DNA of 57,797 bases, taken from positions 1-57,797 of the forward strand of contig NZ_JACICY010000015.1 of NCBI RefSeq assembly GCF_014196055.1. Reading direction: 5' to 3'. Source of the stretch: Novosphingobium hassiacum (GTDB lineage Bacteria > Pseudomonadota > Alphaproteobacteria > Sphingomonadales > Sphingomonadaceae). Positions 9,277 through 18,188 of the stretch are shown here, in pieces. Numbering within the stretch: the first letter of the stretch is position 1; each line of letters begins with the position of its first letter. The notes under the pieces were generated by a model. It was given only the letters and a program-made list of their open reading frames with translations, was not told the DNA's origin and did no database searches. Position numbers and translations under genes: made by a program.

Positions 9277-10146
9277 CTAAGCCGCCTGATCCGGCGCAGA
9301 ACCGGGGCGTTCGGCCAGCATGTGCTGGATCATCCCCTGCAGATTATCGTCATATCGTGCGAGCACCTGATGGTCCTCCGCCGTATCCCAATGCGTGATC
9401 AGCTCGCGTCCGTTGAACCAGTGGAGGCCGAAACCCGGCGGATCGGCGATGATCAGGTTGCGCTGATCAGGGACACACGGGTCGATCGGGCGAAGATCGA
9501 GTGCCACTTGCGGTGCGGTCGACGGGCAGGTGGCGACGATCGTTCCCTCCCACGCCGTAGCGACAGCGCGGTGGATGTGGCCGCAGACGATGCCGATCAC
9601 GTTGCTGCGACCGCGCAGGCACGAGGCCAGCCGCTCGACCCACGGTTCGGCAGGGTCGGTGTTCATCCACGCGATGCCGACTTCGACGGGGGGGTGATGC
9701 TGGACGATCAGCGTGCGGGCTTCCGGCGCCTCGTCGAGACGGGCCTTGAGCCACGCCGCGCGGGCCGCACAGAATGCGCCGCCATGCCGACCTTCTTCGA
9801 GCGTATCGAGGACGATGATCCGCAATGGACCCGTTTCGACGACGTATTGCAGAAATCCGTTGTCCAACGGAACGTGTGGAAACACCTCGGCGAAAGTGGC
9901 GCGCACGTCGTGGTTGCCAAGCGCGTAGTGAACCGGGAAGGGCAAGTTTGCAAAAGCCTCGCGCAGACGCTCGTAGCTTTCGCGGTCCCCCCGGTCGATC
10001 AGGTCACCGGTGGCGAATAGCAGGTCGGGGCGGGGCTGCATCGCAGCCAGCTCCGTCAGCACGCGGTCGAGCCGCTGCCTGTTGAATTCACCCGGGGAGT
10101 CAGGTTCGAACCCCAGGTGAATGTCGGTGACCTGCGCTATCAGCAT
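9277..10146 (-). CDS. Metallophosphoesterase (calcineurin-like, cyclic-phosphodiesterase type)
   Basis: A 289-residue calcineurin-like phosphoesterase. Metal-binding motifs appear in order: DIHLG (Asp8, His10), GDLIDRG, GNHD and GHIH. This set is like CpdA-type cAMP phosphodiesterases and glycerophosphodiesterases; the exact substrate is not settled. The ATG at 10146 (MLIAQVTDIH) was chosen since the longer frame runs back through the inverted-repeat element. It ends six bases from the convergent rpoN stop. If it hydrolyses cAMP it could bear on the cNMP-binding redox protein encoded nearby, but that is speculation. Confidence 0.85.
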   Translation of the reverse strand: MLIAQVTDIHLGFEPDSPGEFNRQRLDRVLTELAAMQPRPDLLFATGDLIDRGDRESYERLREAFANLPFPVHYALGNHDVRATFAEVFPHVPLDNGFLQYVVETGPLRIIVLDTLEEGRHGGAFCAARAAWLKARLDEAPEARTLIVQHHPPVEVGIAWMNTDPAEPWVERLASCLRGRSNVIGIVCGHIHRAVATAWEGTIVATCPSTAPQVALDLRPIDPCVPDQRNLIIADPPGFGLHWFNGRELITHWDTAEDHQVLARYDDNLQGMIQHMLAERPGSAPDQAA

Positions 10147-10167
10147 TATCCCCCGCCGGGACGTCTT

Positions 10168-10434
10168 GAGCCAGATGACATAAGATTGCACCGCCGGGAT
10201 TGCGACAGGAAGCTTCTCGGCAAGGAGCGTTGTGCAGTCCAGGCTGGTTGCCCGGACAAACAACGCGACGCTGGCCGAGAGGCTTCCTGTCGCAACCGCG
10301 ATGCGGCGGGGCACTTTTGGCCCATCACAGCGTCAATCGTCGGTCACTATACAATGGCATGGCTCCCTCCTCTTTCCTCGTGCTGGGCCAAAAGTGCCTC
10401 CGTCACGGCGGTGCAATCTTATGTCATCTGGCTC
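10168..10434. repeat. 267-bp nested inverted-repeat element (three-way-junction fold)
   Basis: A perfect 29-bp inverted repeat (10168-10196 and 10406-10434) encloses two further hairpins. Hairpin B pairs 10200-10221 with 10274-10295 (22 bp, one mismatch) and continues inward with a second stem ending in a TGGTT loop. Hairpin C pairs 10310-10324 with 10384-10398 (15 bp, perfect). The right outer arm reaches the last base of the decaheme gene's stop codon. No ORF within it is convincing. It could be a MITE-like palindromic insertion or a structured RNA/attenuator at the 3' end of the redox operon. Confidence 0.85.
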
Positions 10435-12317
10435 TAGTGCAGTTTTACCGGGAACCGGGGCCTGTCGGCCACAGCCACGGTCTGCGCAGCGTCCTTCTTT
10501 CTGTCTTTCCTTGGCGCCCACGGTGCACCGTCGTCCATGTGATAGGAGTGGCACATCGCGCAGGTCGAATCGACCGGCTCTTTGACCGAAACGGTAGAAA
10601 GTTTCGCGCCTTCGCCGCCGACGTGACACGTGCGGCAGCCGCCCTTGCCGTCGATCCCGGGGACCAGCAGATCGGTTGCGTTGTTCGAAGTGCCGGCCGC
10701 GACGTGGCAATCGGCACAGTCGCTGTTCTTGTGTGGCTTATGGTCGAACCAGCCCTTCTGGTAGTAGCGATTGTTCTGCGCAACGTGGGCCACGGCAAAG
10801 CCGCCGCTCGCCGCCGTACCGCCACGCGTCACGGTATGGCAGTCGTAGCACATGCCGCCGTTCGAGAAGACTTGGGCCACGGCCTGTTCGGCACGGGTCG
10901 GGTAGAAGCGTACTGCGCGGGCGTAATCCGCAGCGGTCGAGCGCAGCGCGGCGTCACCGGGCACACGGCGGGCCATGCCTGACAGGTTGGCCGGGCGGGC
11001 GGGGGCACCGCCGCGATAGAACGAGCGCAGTTCGGCAACGACCTGTTCGGGCTCGCCGTGACGCAAGGTGCGGAAGGTGCCGCCGACCTGGTCGAAGCTG
11101 AGCGAGTGGCAGGACTGGCACGAATCCTCCATCACTACGGGCTTGAACCGCGTGCCGGTCGAATCCGATTTGTGGCAGTCGGCGCAGTCCAGTCCGTCGT
11201 TCTCGGCGAAGCGGCCCGGCATGCGGCGGACCATCTGGGCGATCCCGTTGGTCTTCGAAAGATGCTGGCCGTGCGTGAACTTGAGACCGTTGTTTTCCTT
11301 GAGCGCAGGCGACCACGAAGCGCGCTGGAACAGCGGCTTGGCCCCGTCCATGCCCGCAATGATATTGGGCTTGAACTGGGGGTGGGCCGTTCCGAAATCG
11401 GCGGCATCGGCGATCTTCGTGTCGGGCAAGCGGCTCTTCAATCCATTGTGGCAATCGGCGCAGAATTTCTGCTGGGTTGCCGGCATAGCAGCCGCGCCCT
11501 CGTGCTCGGTGTGACAATCGACACACCTGCCCGCTGGACGATTGAACGTGGTGGCGACCGCGCGCTGGAGCGCGGCGAGGCCGGTCGGTTCGCCGCGCGC
11601 CTTGAGCAGGCGGCCCTGATCGGCAACGTGCTGGTGCGCGTCCTTGGTGTGGCAGGTGAGGCAGGCGTTGTCGGTCACAGCGACGAAGGCTTGCGTATGG
11701 CAGGCCTGACAATCGCCTCCGAGGCTCTTGTGCGCAAGGCTGAGCGGGCCCGATGACCAAGACTGATCGGCATGGAAGCCATTGGGACGTCGCGCATTTT
11801 CCTGCATCGTCAGCGGCTTGTAGGTCATGTAGCTGTAGATCGGAAACGCCACGAACGAGATCAGGATGAGCAGCGCAAACGTCCAGGCGGACACGCGCTT
11901 ACCCGGGAGCAAGCCCTTGAGCGTGTAGACAGAGCCGATGTCCTTGTCTTCGGCCGAATCCGAAATTGCCTCGACGCGGCGCACGGTCAGCGTCGCCGCG
12001 CCAGTCTCGTCGTCGCGCGCGACCACGATCCGGTGGCTGCCGAAGGACAGTTCGGCGCCGACCGCCGGATCGACCTGTGCCTGCAGCGTGCTGCGCCCGT
12101 TGACCTCGAACGGCTGTTCGGCAAGCGCCGAAACGCTCAGAAGGCCGTCTGCCCCTTGGGTGATCCGCGCATGAAGCGGATTGACCGCAAGGTCGGGCAG
12201 ATGGATCGCGCACGCGGCCTCGCGACCGATTGACAGTTCGGGGATGTCGTAGCTCGAGGAGCGGACGATTTCCTCGCCACTGGACTTGAGCGCGATCTGG
12301 CGGACAATAAAGCTCAT
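10434..12317 (-). CDS. FHA-domain decaheme c-type cytochrome, membrane anchored
   Basis: A 627-residue protein built as an N-terminal FHA-like domain (about 20-115, with a SIGREAACAIHLPD core), a linker, one transmembrane helix (about 150-170, WTFALLILISFVAFPIYSY) and a large exported part with ten CxxCH heme sites: CQACH, CLTCH, CVDCH, CADCH, CADCH, CQSCH, CYDCH, CADCH, CRTCH and CAMCH. The topology puts FHA in the cytoplasm and the hemes in the periplasm. The ATG at 12317 (MSFIVRQIALK) was chosen as the start of the FHA fold. It is the last gene of the redox operon, 7 bases after the cytochrome-b-like gene. An electron-transfer role is strongly implied; the partner or acceptor is unknown. 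Confidence 0.88.
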   Translation of the reverse strand: MSFIVRQIALKSSGEEIVRSSSYDIPELSIGREAACAIHLPDLAVNPLHARITQGADGLLSVSALAEQPFEVNGRSTLQAQVDPAVGAELSFGSHRIVVARDDETGAATLTVRRVEAISDSAEDKDIGSVYTLKGLLPGKRVSAWTFALLILISFVAFPIYSYMTYKPLTMQENARRPNGFHADQSWSSGPLSLAHKSLGGDCQACHTQAFVAVTDNACLTCHTKDAHQHVADQGRLLKARGEPTGLAALQRAVATTFNRPAGRCVDCHTEHEGAAAMPATQQKFCADCHNGLKSRLPDTKIADAADFGTAHPQFKPNIIAGMDGAKPLFQRASWSPALKENNGLKFTHGQHLSKTNGIAQMVRRMPGRFAENDGLDCADCHKSDSTGTRFKPVVMEDSCQSCHSLSFDQVGGTFRTLRHGEPEQVVAELRSFYRGGAPARPANLSGMARRVPGDAALRSTAADYARAVRFYPTRAEQAVAQVFSNGGMCYDCHTVTRGGTAASGGFAVAHVAQNNRYYQKGWFDHKPHKNSDCADCHVAAGTSNNATDLLVPGIDGKGGCRTCHVGGEGAKLSTVSVKEPVDSTCAMCHSYHMDDGAPWAPRKDRKKDAAQTVAVADRPRFPVKLH

Positions 12318-12324
12318 CTTGCGC

Positions 12325-13221
12325 TCACCAGTAGAAGAAGACGCTGACGACATGGGCGGAAAGCGCCGCAATCAGCGCGAAGGTCACGGGTACGTGAATA
12401 TAGAGCCAAGCCTGTAGCCATGACTTGAGCTTCAGGTGCTGTCGCATCCGGCCGAGCATGGCTTCCTTGCGGGTCAGCAACTGGTCGACTTTGTCGAGCG
12501 GATCGTTCTTCGTCCGTGGCTTATACGCCCGCACCCGGCGCAGTTCGGCGGCGGCGGTGCGCGTGGCGCACTTGGGATAATTGCCGGTCAGCCGGTTGCG
12601 GAAGCTGCCCGCGAACGGATCGCCTTCGAGACTGAGATTGACCAGCATCGCGGTTTCGCTGTCGAGCGGCTGGGCCGCCTCGTGGATCTGGCGGTCGAGC
12701 GAGCGGATCGACTCGATCATCTGCTTTTCGGTGATCGCGCCTTCCTGATCATAGCGATTTTCCGAAAGCGCGCGGGGCAGGGTGGCATAGACCCAGATCC
12801 CGAAGATCCCCGAGGCGATGACGAGCAGCATCAGCGCCCATGCCAGCGTGTGGACGTTCCAGCCGAAGTGAAAGCCCGAATGCAGCGTGCCGACCACGGT
12901 CAACCCGAGGCCGAGATAGACATGCGCCGACGTCCACGCCTTGAGGCTCCACCGGCCCGGCGTGATCGCGCGCTTGCGCATGCCCAGCATGGTCAGCCAC
13001 AGGATCAGCAGCGCGCCGATCGTGCCGAGCGTGTAGCCCAGCCAGCTCGATCCGAAGTGCTGCCCCGACAGTGGCACGAAGATGTACAGCGCGATCAGCG
13101 CGATCGCGAGCGCGGCCGAAAGCTTGGCCCAGAACATGTTGTTGTGGCGCAGGAAGCCTTCGTGCGTGCTCGTGCGCTCGCGGCTGGCCCCGGTGCGTTT
13201 CTTGGGTGCGATGGTCGCCAT
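12325..13221 (-). CDS. Cytochrome-b-like integral membrane protein
   Basis: A 298-residue membrane protein with about five transmembrane segments. Several histidines lie in or near helices (SAHVYLGLGL, TLHSGFHFGW, WLYIHVPVTF, SAHVVSVFFYW), as in di-heme cytochrome b or ferric-reductase-like proteins. A soluble loop of roughly 90 residues separates helices 4 and 5. It lies four bases after the FAD/cNMP/Fe-S gene and seven before the decaheme gene, so it is well placed to carry electrons across the membrane between them. Heme binding is inferred, not shown. Confidence 0.75.
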   Translation of the reverse strand: MATIAPKKRTGASRERTSTHEGFLRHNNMFWAKLSAALAIALIALYIFVPLSGQHFGSSWLGYTLGTIGALLILWLTMLGMRKRAITPGRWSLKAWTSAHVYLGLGLTVVGTLHSGFHFGWNVHTLAWALMLLVIASGIFGIWVYATLPRALSENRYDQEGAITEKQMIESIRSLDRQIHEAAQPLDSETAMLVNLSLEGDPFAGSFRNRLTGNYPKCATRTAAAELRRVRAYKPRTKNDPLDKVDQLLTRKEAMLGRMRQHLKLKSWLQAWLYIHVPVTFALIAALSAHVVSVFFYW

Positions 13222-13225
13222 CGGC

Positions 13226-15802
13226 TCAGGCCCCTTCGTTTTCGAGGCGGGCGACGGTCAGGAACTCGTCGGGCGAAACGCGGATGGCAGCGCCCGTCGG
13301 GCAGGCGCGCACGCAACTGGGTCCGCCTTCGATCCCTGCGCACATATCGCACTTGATCGCTTTCTTGCGGTCGAGCGCCTCGTCCACCGCAGGGTTGCCG
13401 GTGTATTTGGTGTTCTTCTTCGACCACTTGTACGATGGCTCGCCCGGTCCCGGGCCGGCGCCGAACAGCAGCCAGTTGAGCAGCGAAGGCTTTTTCGGCG
13501 GGACCTTGTCCATCCGGATCACGCCATAGGGGCAGTTGCGCTGGCAGTTGCCGCAGCCGATGCAGGTATCGTCGATGAACACTTCGCCGTCCGGCCCGCG
13601 ATGGATCGCATTTGGCGGGCAGTCGGCCATGCAATGCGGATGTTCGCAATGGCGGCACGATGTCGGCACGTGGAGGTGCGCGAAGCTCTTGCCCGCCTCA
13701 CGGTCCAATCGTGACAGGCCATCGTGGCTGTCGGCGCAGGCCTTTTCGCAGTTGTCGCAGCCCACGCACAGCCGCTCGTCGATCAGCAGCACGTCGGTTG
13801 CCTCGCCCAGCCCTTGCGCGACCAGGAACTTGGCCTGTTCCGAATAGAGATCGACCACGCCCGAGAAGCTGTCCTTCTTCGATTCGATGAAGGCGTTGGT
13901 CTTGCGGCGGACCTCCATTTCCTTGCGCGCGCGTTCGAGCAGCGCGGGCTTGGCCGCGAGCACGCGGCGGAAAGCCTTGCCGTCGATCTTGATCACTTCG
14001 CTCTTGATCGCGGCGCGGACCGTAGCGGTGCGCTGGCCGCCGTCGATCACCGCCATTTCGCCGACATAGGACCCCGATGGCAGGTACGACAGGAACACCG
14101 GCTTCCCGCCGACTTCCTTTTCCACCACCATCGAGCCGACGCGGATCACGTAGATGTCGCGGTCCTCATCGCCTTCGTTGATGATCGCTTCGCCTGCACG
14201 AACCTGCTGGATCTTCGATGTCTCGACCACTTCGGCGATGTCGGCGCTGGTAAGTCCCGAGCCGAACATCTGCAGGATCTGGCGTTCGGTCGAAATGCGT
14301 TCGATCGCGCGCTTGGCGGTGGGCACCTGGCTTTGCAGTTTGAGTGCGGCGTTGCGGCTGATTTCGATGCAGATCGTGTCTTCGGCGGCGACGATCGTCG
14401 CGCCGCGCTTGCGGCCCGAGATCAGGCCGACTTCGCCAAAGATCGTGCCGCTGGGGATGGCGACGATCTTGGACGGATCGTTGGTATCGAGCCGTACGTG
14501 CACCGAACCCGAAGCAATCGCGAACAGCGACGAGCCCGGATCGTTCTTCTCGAAGATCGTCGCGCCCTTGGCATAGGCCCGCGCCGATGAATCGAGCATG
14601 AATTCGCGCAGCTGCAGCGTGGTCATGCCGTCGAGGATCGCGACATTCGTGCGCAGGAATTCCAACCATTCATTGACCGAACGCTTGCCCGGAAGCCCTG
14701 CGAACTTGGCTTCGAGCAGTGGCTCGTCCGCAGGTTTCAGGCCGGTGTTGCCATTGACGAATTCGACGACGTCATAGCCCTGATTCATGCAGTGCTTGAT
14801 CAGCGGGTAACCCGCCAATGCACCGATCACGAAGATGCCAGGCGCGGTCGATTCGAATTGCGGGGTCAGCGTCGGGAAGGCGAGGCGGTCGGCGCTGGCA
14901 AATTCGATGCCGCACCCTTCGACGAAGGCGCGGGGCGGGGCAGAGCCGATTCGCGCGATGATCCGGTCGCAGCGGATGCGCTCTTCGCCATCGCGCGTGG
15001 ACAGCGTGATCCAGCCGGGCTCGACCGATTTGGTCTCGGTCTCGTAGCGGATCGACAGCTTGCCTGCCGCGTCGTCTTCGACCAGCGCCTTGGCGTTGGG
15101 CTCCTTGGCGGTCGCAAAACTTTCGCGCACGTTGGTCGATTTTGGGCTGCGGTTGAGCACGGTGACCGTGTTGCCCTGTGCCGAATCCTCGACCAGGCCG
15201 CGCGCGTTCTCGATCCCGGCGTCGCCTGTGCCCACCACGATGATATGCTGGTCGAGCACTGCATAGGGATCGTCGAGTTGGTAGGTGACGTGGGGCAGGT
15301 CGCCGCCGGGGCAGCGCATCAGGTTGGGATTGCCCTGCGTGCCGATCGCCAGAATGACGTTTTCTGCGATGACCGTCTGCCCATTGGTCAGCTCGATCGC
15401 ATAGGGCGGAGCATAACGCTGCAGTTCGGTGGTCGTGGACGAACCGTCACGTGCGCGCGAAACGATCTTCTGGATCGAGCCGGGGATCGCCTCGCCGGTG
15501 CCCTTGATCGACTTTACGTCCGCGTTGAACATCACGTTGACGCCAAGATCGGTCGTGCGGCGCTGCCACTTGTCGAGGATGTCTTCTTTCTTGCCGGCGT
15601 CGAACTCCTGATCGGACCGCAGGATCAGCTGCGATGGCGTGGCCATCACATGCTTGCCCTTCTGATACTTGTAGATCGTGTCCGAGAGGTGATCGGTCTT
15701 TTCGAGCAGCACATGGCTCAGGCCAAGCTGCGCCGCGCGGCCCGCTGCGCTCATACCCGCAGGGCCCGACCCGATAATCGCTACCTTGAAAACCTCGCCC
15801 AC
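13226..15802 (-). CDS. FAD-NAD(P)H oxidoreductase / double cNMP-binding / 4Fe-4S fusion protein
   Basis: An 858-residue fusion. The N-terminal third is a FAD/NAD(P)-dependent oxidoreductase (GSGPAG near residue 11; a second dinucleotide motif VGTGDAGIENA; FAD-closing VIGALAGYPLIK). Two cyclic-nucleotide-binding modules follow at about 390-500 and 505-620 (phosphate-cassette-like GEVGLI..KRGAT and GEMAVI..QRTAT). The C-terminal 200 residues are a polyferredoxin with four cysteine clusters (CVGCDNCEKAC, CRHCEHPHCMADC, CIGCGNCQRNC, CDMC..CVRAC). A GTG at 15802 was taken as start: it follows a GGGGG stretch and directly precedes the Rossmann fold, while the upstream ATG at 15955 adds basic leader-like sequence. 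First gene of the redox operon. Confidence 0.88.
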   Translation of the reverse strand: MGEVFKVAIIGSGPAGMSAAGRAAQLGLSHVLLEKTDHLSDTIYKYQKGKHVMATPSQLILRSDQEFDAGKKEDILDKWQRRTTDLGVNVMFNADVKSIKGTGEAIPGSIQKIVSRARDGSSTTTELQRYAPPYAIELTNGQTVIAENVILAIGTQGNPNLMRCPGGDLPHVTYQLDDPYAVLDQHIIVVGTGDAGIENARGLVEDSAQGNTVTVLNRSPKSTNVRESFATAKEPNAKALVEDDAAGKLSIRYETETKSVEPGWITLSTRDGEERIRCDRIIARIGSAPPRAFVEGCGIEFASADRLAFPTLTPQFESTAPGIFVIGALAGYPLIKHCMNQGYDVVEFVNGNTGLKPADEPLLEAKFAGLPGKRSVNEWLEFLRTNVAILDGMTTLQLREFMLDSSARAYAKGATIFEKNDPGSSLFAIASGSVHVRLDTNDPSKIVAIPSGTIFGEVGLISGRKRGATIVAAEDTICIEISRNAALKLQSQVPTAKRAIERISTERQILQMFGSGLTSADIAEVVETSKIQQVRAGEAIINEGDEDRDIYVIRVGSMVVEKEVGGKPVFLSYLPSGSYVGEMAVIDGGQRTATVRAAIKSEVIKIDGKAFRRVLAAKPALLERARKEMEVRRKTNAFIESKKDSFSGVVDLYSEQAKFLVAQGLGEATDVLLIDERLCVGCDNCEKACADSHDGLSRLDREAGKSFAHLHVPTSCRHCEHPHCMADCPPNAIHRGPDGEVFIDDTCIGCGNCQRNCPYGVIRMDKVPPKKPSLLNWLLFGAGPGPGEPSYKWSKKNTKYTGNPAVDEALDRKKAIKCDMCAGIEGGPSCVRACPTGAAIRVSPDEFLTVARLENEGA

Positions 15803-16039
15803 CGGTGTGCGTCCCCCGCATCGCGCGCAAGGACGGCGCGTGTGCCCACGCCTGCCCTTATTCAAATCCGATTTGCGAACCCCGTCTGCCGCTGACTTTA
15901 ACGCAAGCGCCGTGCAAAGCCAGCCGCAATTTGCGGCAAAGCGAACGATCCTCATGCCAGACGTCTGGCGGCTTGCGCGGGACCTGCCCGGCGGGATATG
16001 CGCAAGGGTGCGACGGATGACCGCCGACAGGAGCTAGCG

Positions 16040-17053
16040 ATGACCGAACCCCAGCCACCGCTACAGTCCGCAACGGGCGAATCGGCGCACGTCGTGTCGT
16101 CGGGACCATCTCGATTCGGCAAGATCGCCTTGGCCGCGGCGGCGTTGATTGCGCTAGGGGCCGGGGGCTACGCGATGATGCGTGGCCCGGAAAATCCGCC
16201 GCCCGCTGCGCAGCCGCCGGCCGCGACACCCAGCCAGCAGCCTTCGGTCGACGATGTCATCGCCAAGCTGGAAAAGAAACTGGCCGAAAATCCCGAGGAT
16301 GCCGAAGGCTGGCGCATGTTGGGCTGGTCGTATTTCCAGACCGAGCGTTATGCCGAGGCGGCCACTGCGCTGAAGAGCGCGACCAAGCTGGACCCAGAAC
16401 ATGCCGAGACCTGGTCGTTCCTGGGCGAGGCGCTGGTGCTTGCCAGCAAGGAAGAGGGTCGGATGCCGCGCGATGCCAAGGCGGCGTTCGACAAGGCGAT
16501 CAAGCTCGATCCCAAGGATGCGAGAGCGCGGTACTTCCAGGCCGTCGCGATGGACCTGTCCGGCCGTCATCGTCAGGCGATCAACGCGTGGTTCGGCCTG
16601 CTCGAAGATACGCCCGCCGACGCACCCTATGCCGAAGACATCCGCGAAGTGATTCGCAACGTTGGCACCAAGTGGAAGATCGAGGTCGACAAGCGGCTGG
16701 CCGAAGTCCACCCCGCCGCGCCTGCCAATGGCGTCATTACCGACGGTCCGCACAAGGCAGCCGCCGGCATTCCCGGACCGACTTCGGACGAGATAAAGGC
16801 GGCCTCAGCCCTGCCGAAGGGGCAGCAGGAAGCGATGATTCAGGGGATGGTCGGCAGCTTGGAAGCCAAGCTCGCTCAAGATCCCGCCAATGCCGACCGC
16901 TGGATCATGCTGATGCGCAGCCGGATGCAACTGGGTGAACCGCGCAAGGCCGCAGAAGCGTTGCAGAAGGGGCTCGCGGCATTCCGCAACGATGGCGCGT
17001 CGGCGCGCAAACTGCGTGAGGCTGCGTCGAGCCTCGGCGTTGCCGGGGCCTGA
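16040..17053 (+). CDS. TPR protein, CcmI/CycH-like
   Basis: A 337-residue protein with one N-terminal membrane anchor (about 27-46), a proline-rich linker and tetratricopeptide repeats (WRMLGWSYFQTERY, WSFLGEALVLA, ARYFQAVAMDLSGRH and a C-terminal set WIMLMRSRMQLGEP). The layout matches the C-terminal TPR half of CcmI/CycH, which binds apocytochrome c for heme ligation. The start has a clear ribosome site (AGGAG, eight bases upstream). It diverges from the multiheme redox operon, which would fit a cytochrome c maturation role. No other ccm genes are in the window. Confidence 0.75.
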   Translation: MTEPQPPLQSATGESAHVVSSGPSRFGKIALAAAALIALGAGGYAMMRGPENPPPAAQPPAATPSQQPSVDDVIAKLEKKLAENPEDAEGWRMLGWSYFQTERYAEAATALKSATKLDPEHAETWSFLGEALVLASKEEGRMPRDAKAAFDKAIKLDPKDARARYFQAVAMDLSGRHRQAINAWFGLLEDTPADAPYAEDIREVIRNVGTKWKIEVDKRLAEVHPAAPANGVITDGPHKAAAGIPGPTSDEIKAASALPKGQQEAMIQGMVGSLEAKLAQDPANADRWIMLMRSRMQLGEPRKAAEALQKGLAAFRNDGASARKLREAASSLGVAGA

Positions 17054-17132
17054 ACCGACGGACCCTGTGCCGATTCGCAAGTTCCTGACGTTAACCCTGA
17101 TCCGCGGACAGATCGGCCACTAATGAACGGAT

Positions 17133-17266
17133 GATTCATTGTGGCACACCGACGATCTGCTCCAAAAACACTTATGTTTGAATCATTCGCGACGAATTTC
17201 GAATCATTACTGCGGCATTGGCGCCCGATGCGCAGCCTTTCGTGACTTGCGTTTACAGCTAATTAA
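17133..17266. promoter_or_regulatory. ctrA promoter region: three GANTC sites and a CtrA-box-like site
   Basis: Three GANTC sequences, the CcrM methylation target, lie at 17133-17137, 17180-17184 and 17201-17205. A near-consensus CtrA box, TTTA-N7-TTAA (17252-17266), is about 95 bases before the ctrA start. This fits the known alphaproteobacterial scheme of methylation-timed and self-regulated ctrA transcription. The sites are seen directly; their use here is inferred. Confidence 0.6.
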
Positions 17267-17361
17267 CCTTTCATGTTCATTCCTCCTATGGTTAATGGCA
17301 TGCAATCCCGGTTGAGCCAGGGTTGGTTGCCACGGGGAAATGGCAAGTAAGGGGCGGATCT

Positions 17362-18063
17362 ATGCGCGTACTGCTGATCGAAGACGAACCGACGACCGCC
17401 AAGGCGATCGAACTGATGCTGACGACCGAAGGGTTCAACGTCTATTCGACGGATCTGGGCGAAGAAGGCCTCGATCTGGGCAAGCTGTATGATTACGACA
17501 TCATCCTGCTCGACCTCAATCTGCCGGATATGCACGGCTACGACGTGCTCAAAAAGCTGCGCGTCGCCAAGGTGCAGACCCCGGTGCTGATCCTCTCGGG
17601 TATTTCCGAAATGGACAGCAAGGTCCGCTCGTTCGGCTTCGGTGCCGACGACTACGTGACCAAGCCGTTCCATCGCGAAGAACTGATTGCCCGCATCCAT
17701 GCAGTCGTGCGTCGTTCCAAGGGTCACTCGCAGTCGGTCATCCGCACTGGCAAGCTGTCGGTCAACCTCGACGCCAAGACCGTCGAAGTCGATGGCGCCC
17801 GCGTGCACCTGACTGGCAAGGAATACGCGATGCTGGAACTGCTCTCGCTGCGCAAGGGCACCACGCTGACCAAGGAAATGTTCCTCAACCACCTTTACGG
17901 TGGGATGGACGAACCCGAACTCAAGATCATCGACGTGTTCATCTGCAAGCTGCGCAAGAAGCTGGCGCACGCCTGTGGTGGTGACAACTACATCGAAACC
18001 GTGTGGGGCCGTGGCTACGTGCTGCGCGATCCCGATGAGGTTGCGGCGACCGAAGCCGCCTGA
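17362..18063 (+). CDS. ctrA: Cell-cycle response regulator CtrA
   Basis: OmpR-family response regulator of 233 residues and master regulator of motility, polarity and, in Caulobacter, replication control. The receiver domain spans 1-115 with phospho-acceptor Asp51 (ILLDLNLPD) and Lys104 in the TKPF motif; the winged-helix DNA-binding domain spans about 125-225 and ends WGRGYVLRDP. The ATG at 17362 gives the canonical MRVLLIEDEP start, with GGGGCGG upstream. In Sphingomonadales CtrA is usually not essential and controls motility and GTA-type functions. It is followed by a strong terminator. Confidence 0.97.
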   Translation: MRVLLIEDEPTTAKAIELMLTTEGFNVYSTDLGEEGLDLGKLYDYDIILLDLNLPDMHGYDVLKKLRVAKVQTPVLILSGISEMDSKVRSFGFGADDYVTKPFHREELIARIHAVVRRSKGHSQSVIRTGKLSVNLDAKTVEVDGARVHLTGKEYAMLELLSLRKGTTLTKEMFLNHLYGGMDEPELKIIDVFICKLRKKLAHACGGDNYIETVWGRGYVLRDPDEVAATEAA

Positions 18064-18082
18064 CGCGGATTTCCCGATTTCA

Positions 18083-18118
18083 CGAAGACGGCTCGCCCTG
18101 ATCGGCGGGCCGTCTTCG
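18083..18118. terminator. Terminator after ctrA
   Basis: CGAAGACGGC pairs with GCCGTCTTCG across a GC-rich inner stem and a short loop, followed by GTTTGG. It lies 20 bases after the ctrA stop codon. Confidence 0.8.
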
Positions 18119-18188
18119 TTTGGCCGTCCACGCCGGAACCGATGTTGTCGCCCGATGCTTTTCCCAAGTGATAACTGGAGCATGGGAC

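Noticed and set aside
10168..10434. Insertion sequence at the 10.2-kb inverted repeat
   Set aside because: There is no transposase gene within the 267 bp and no clear target duplication; at most it is a non-autonomous element.
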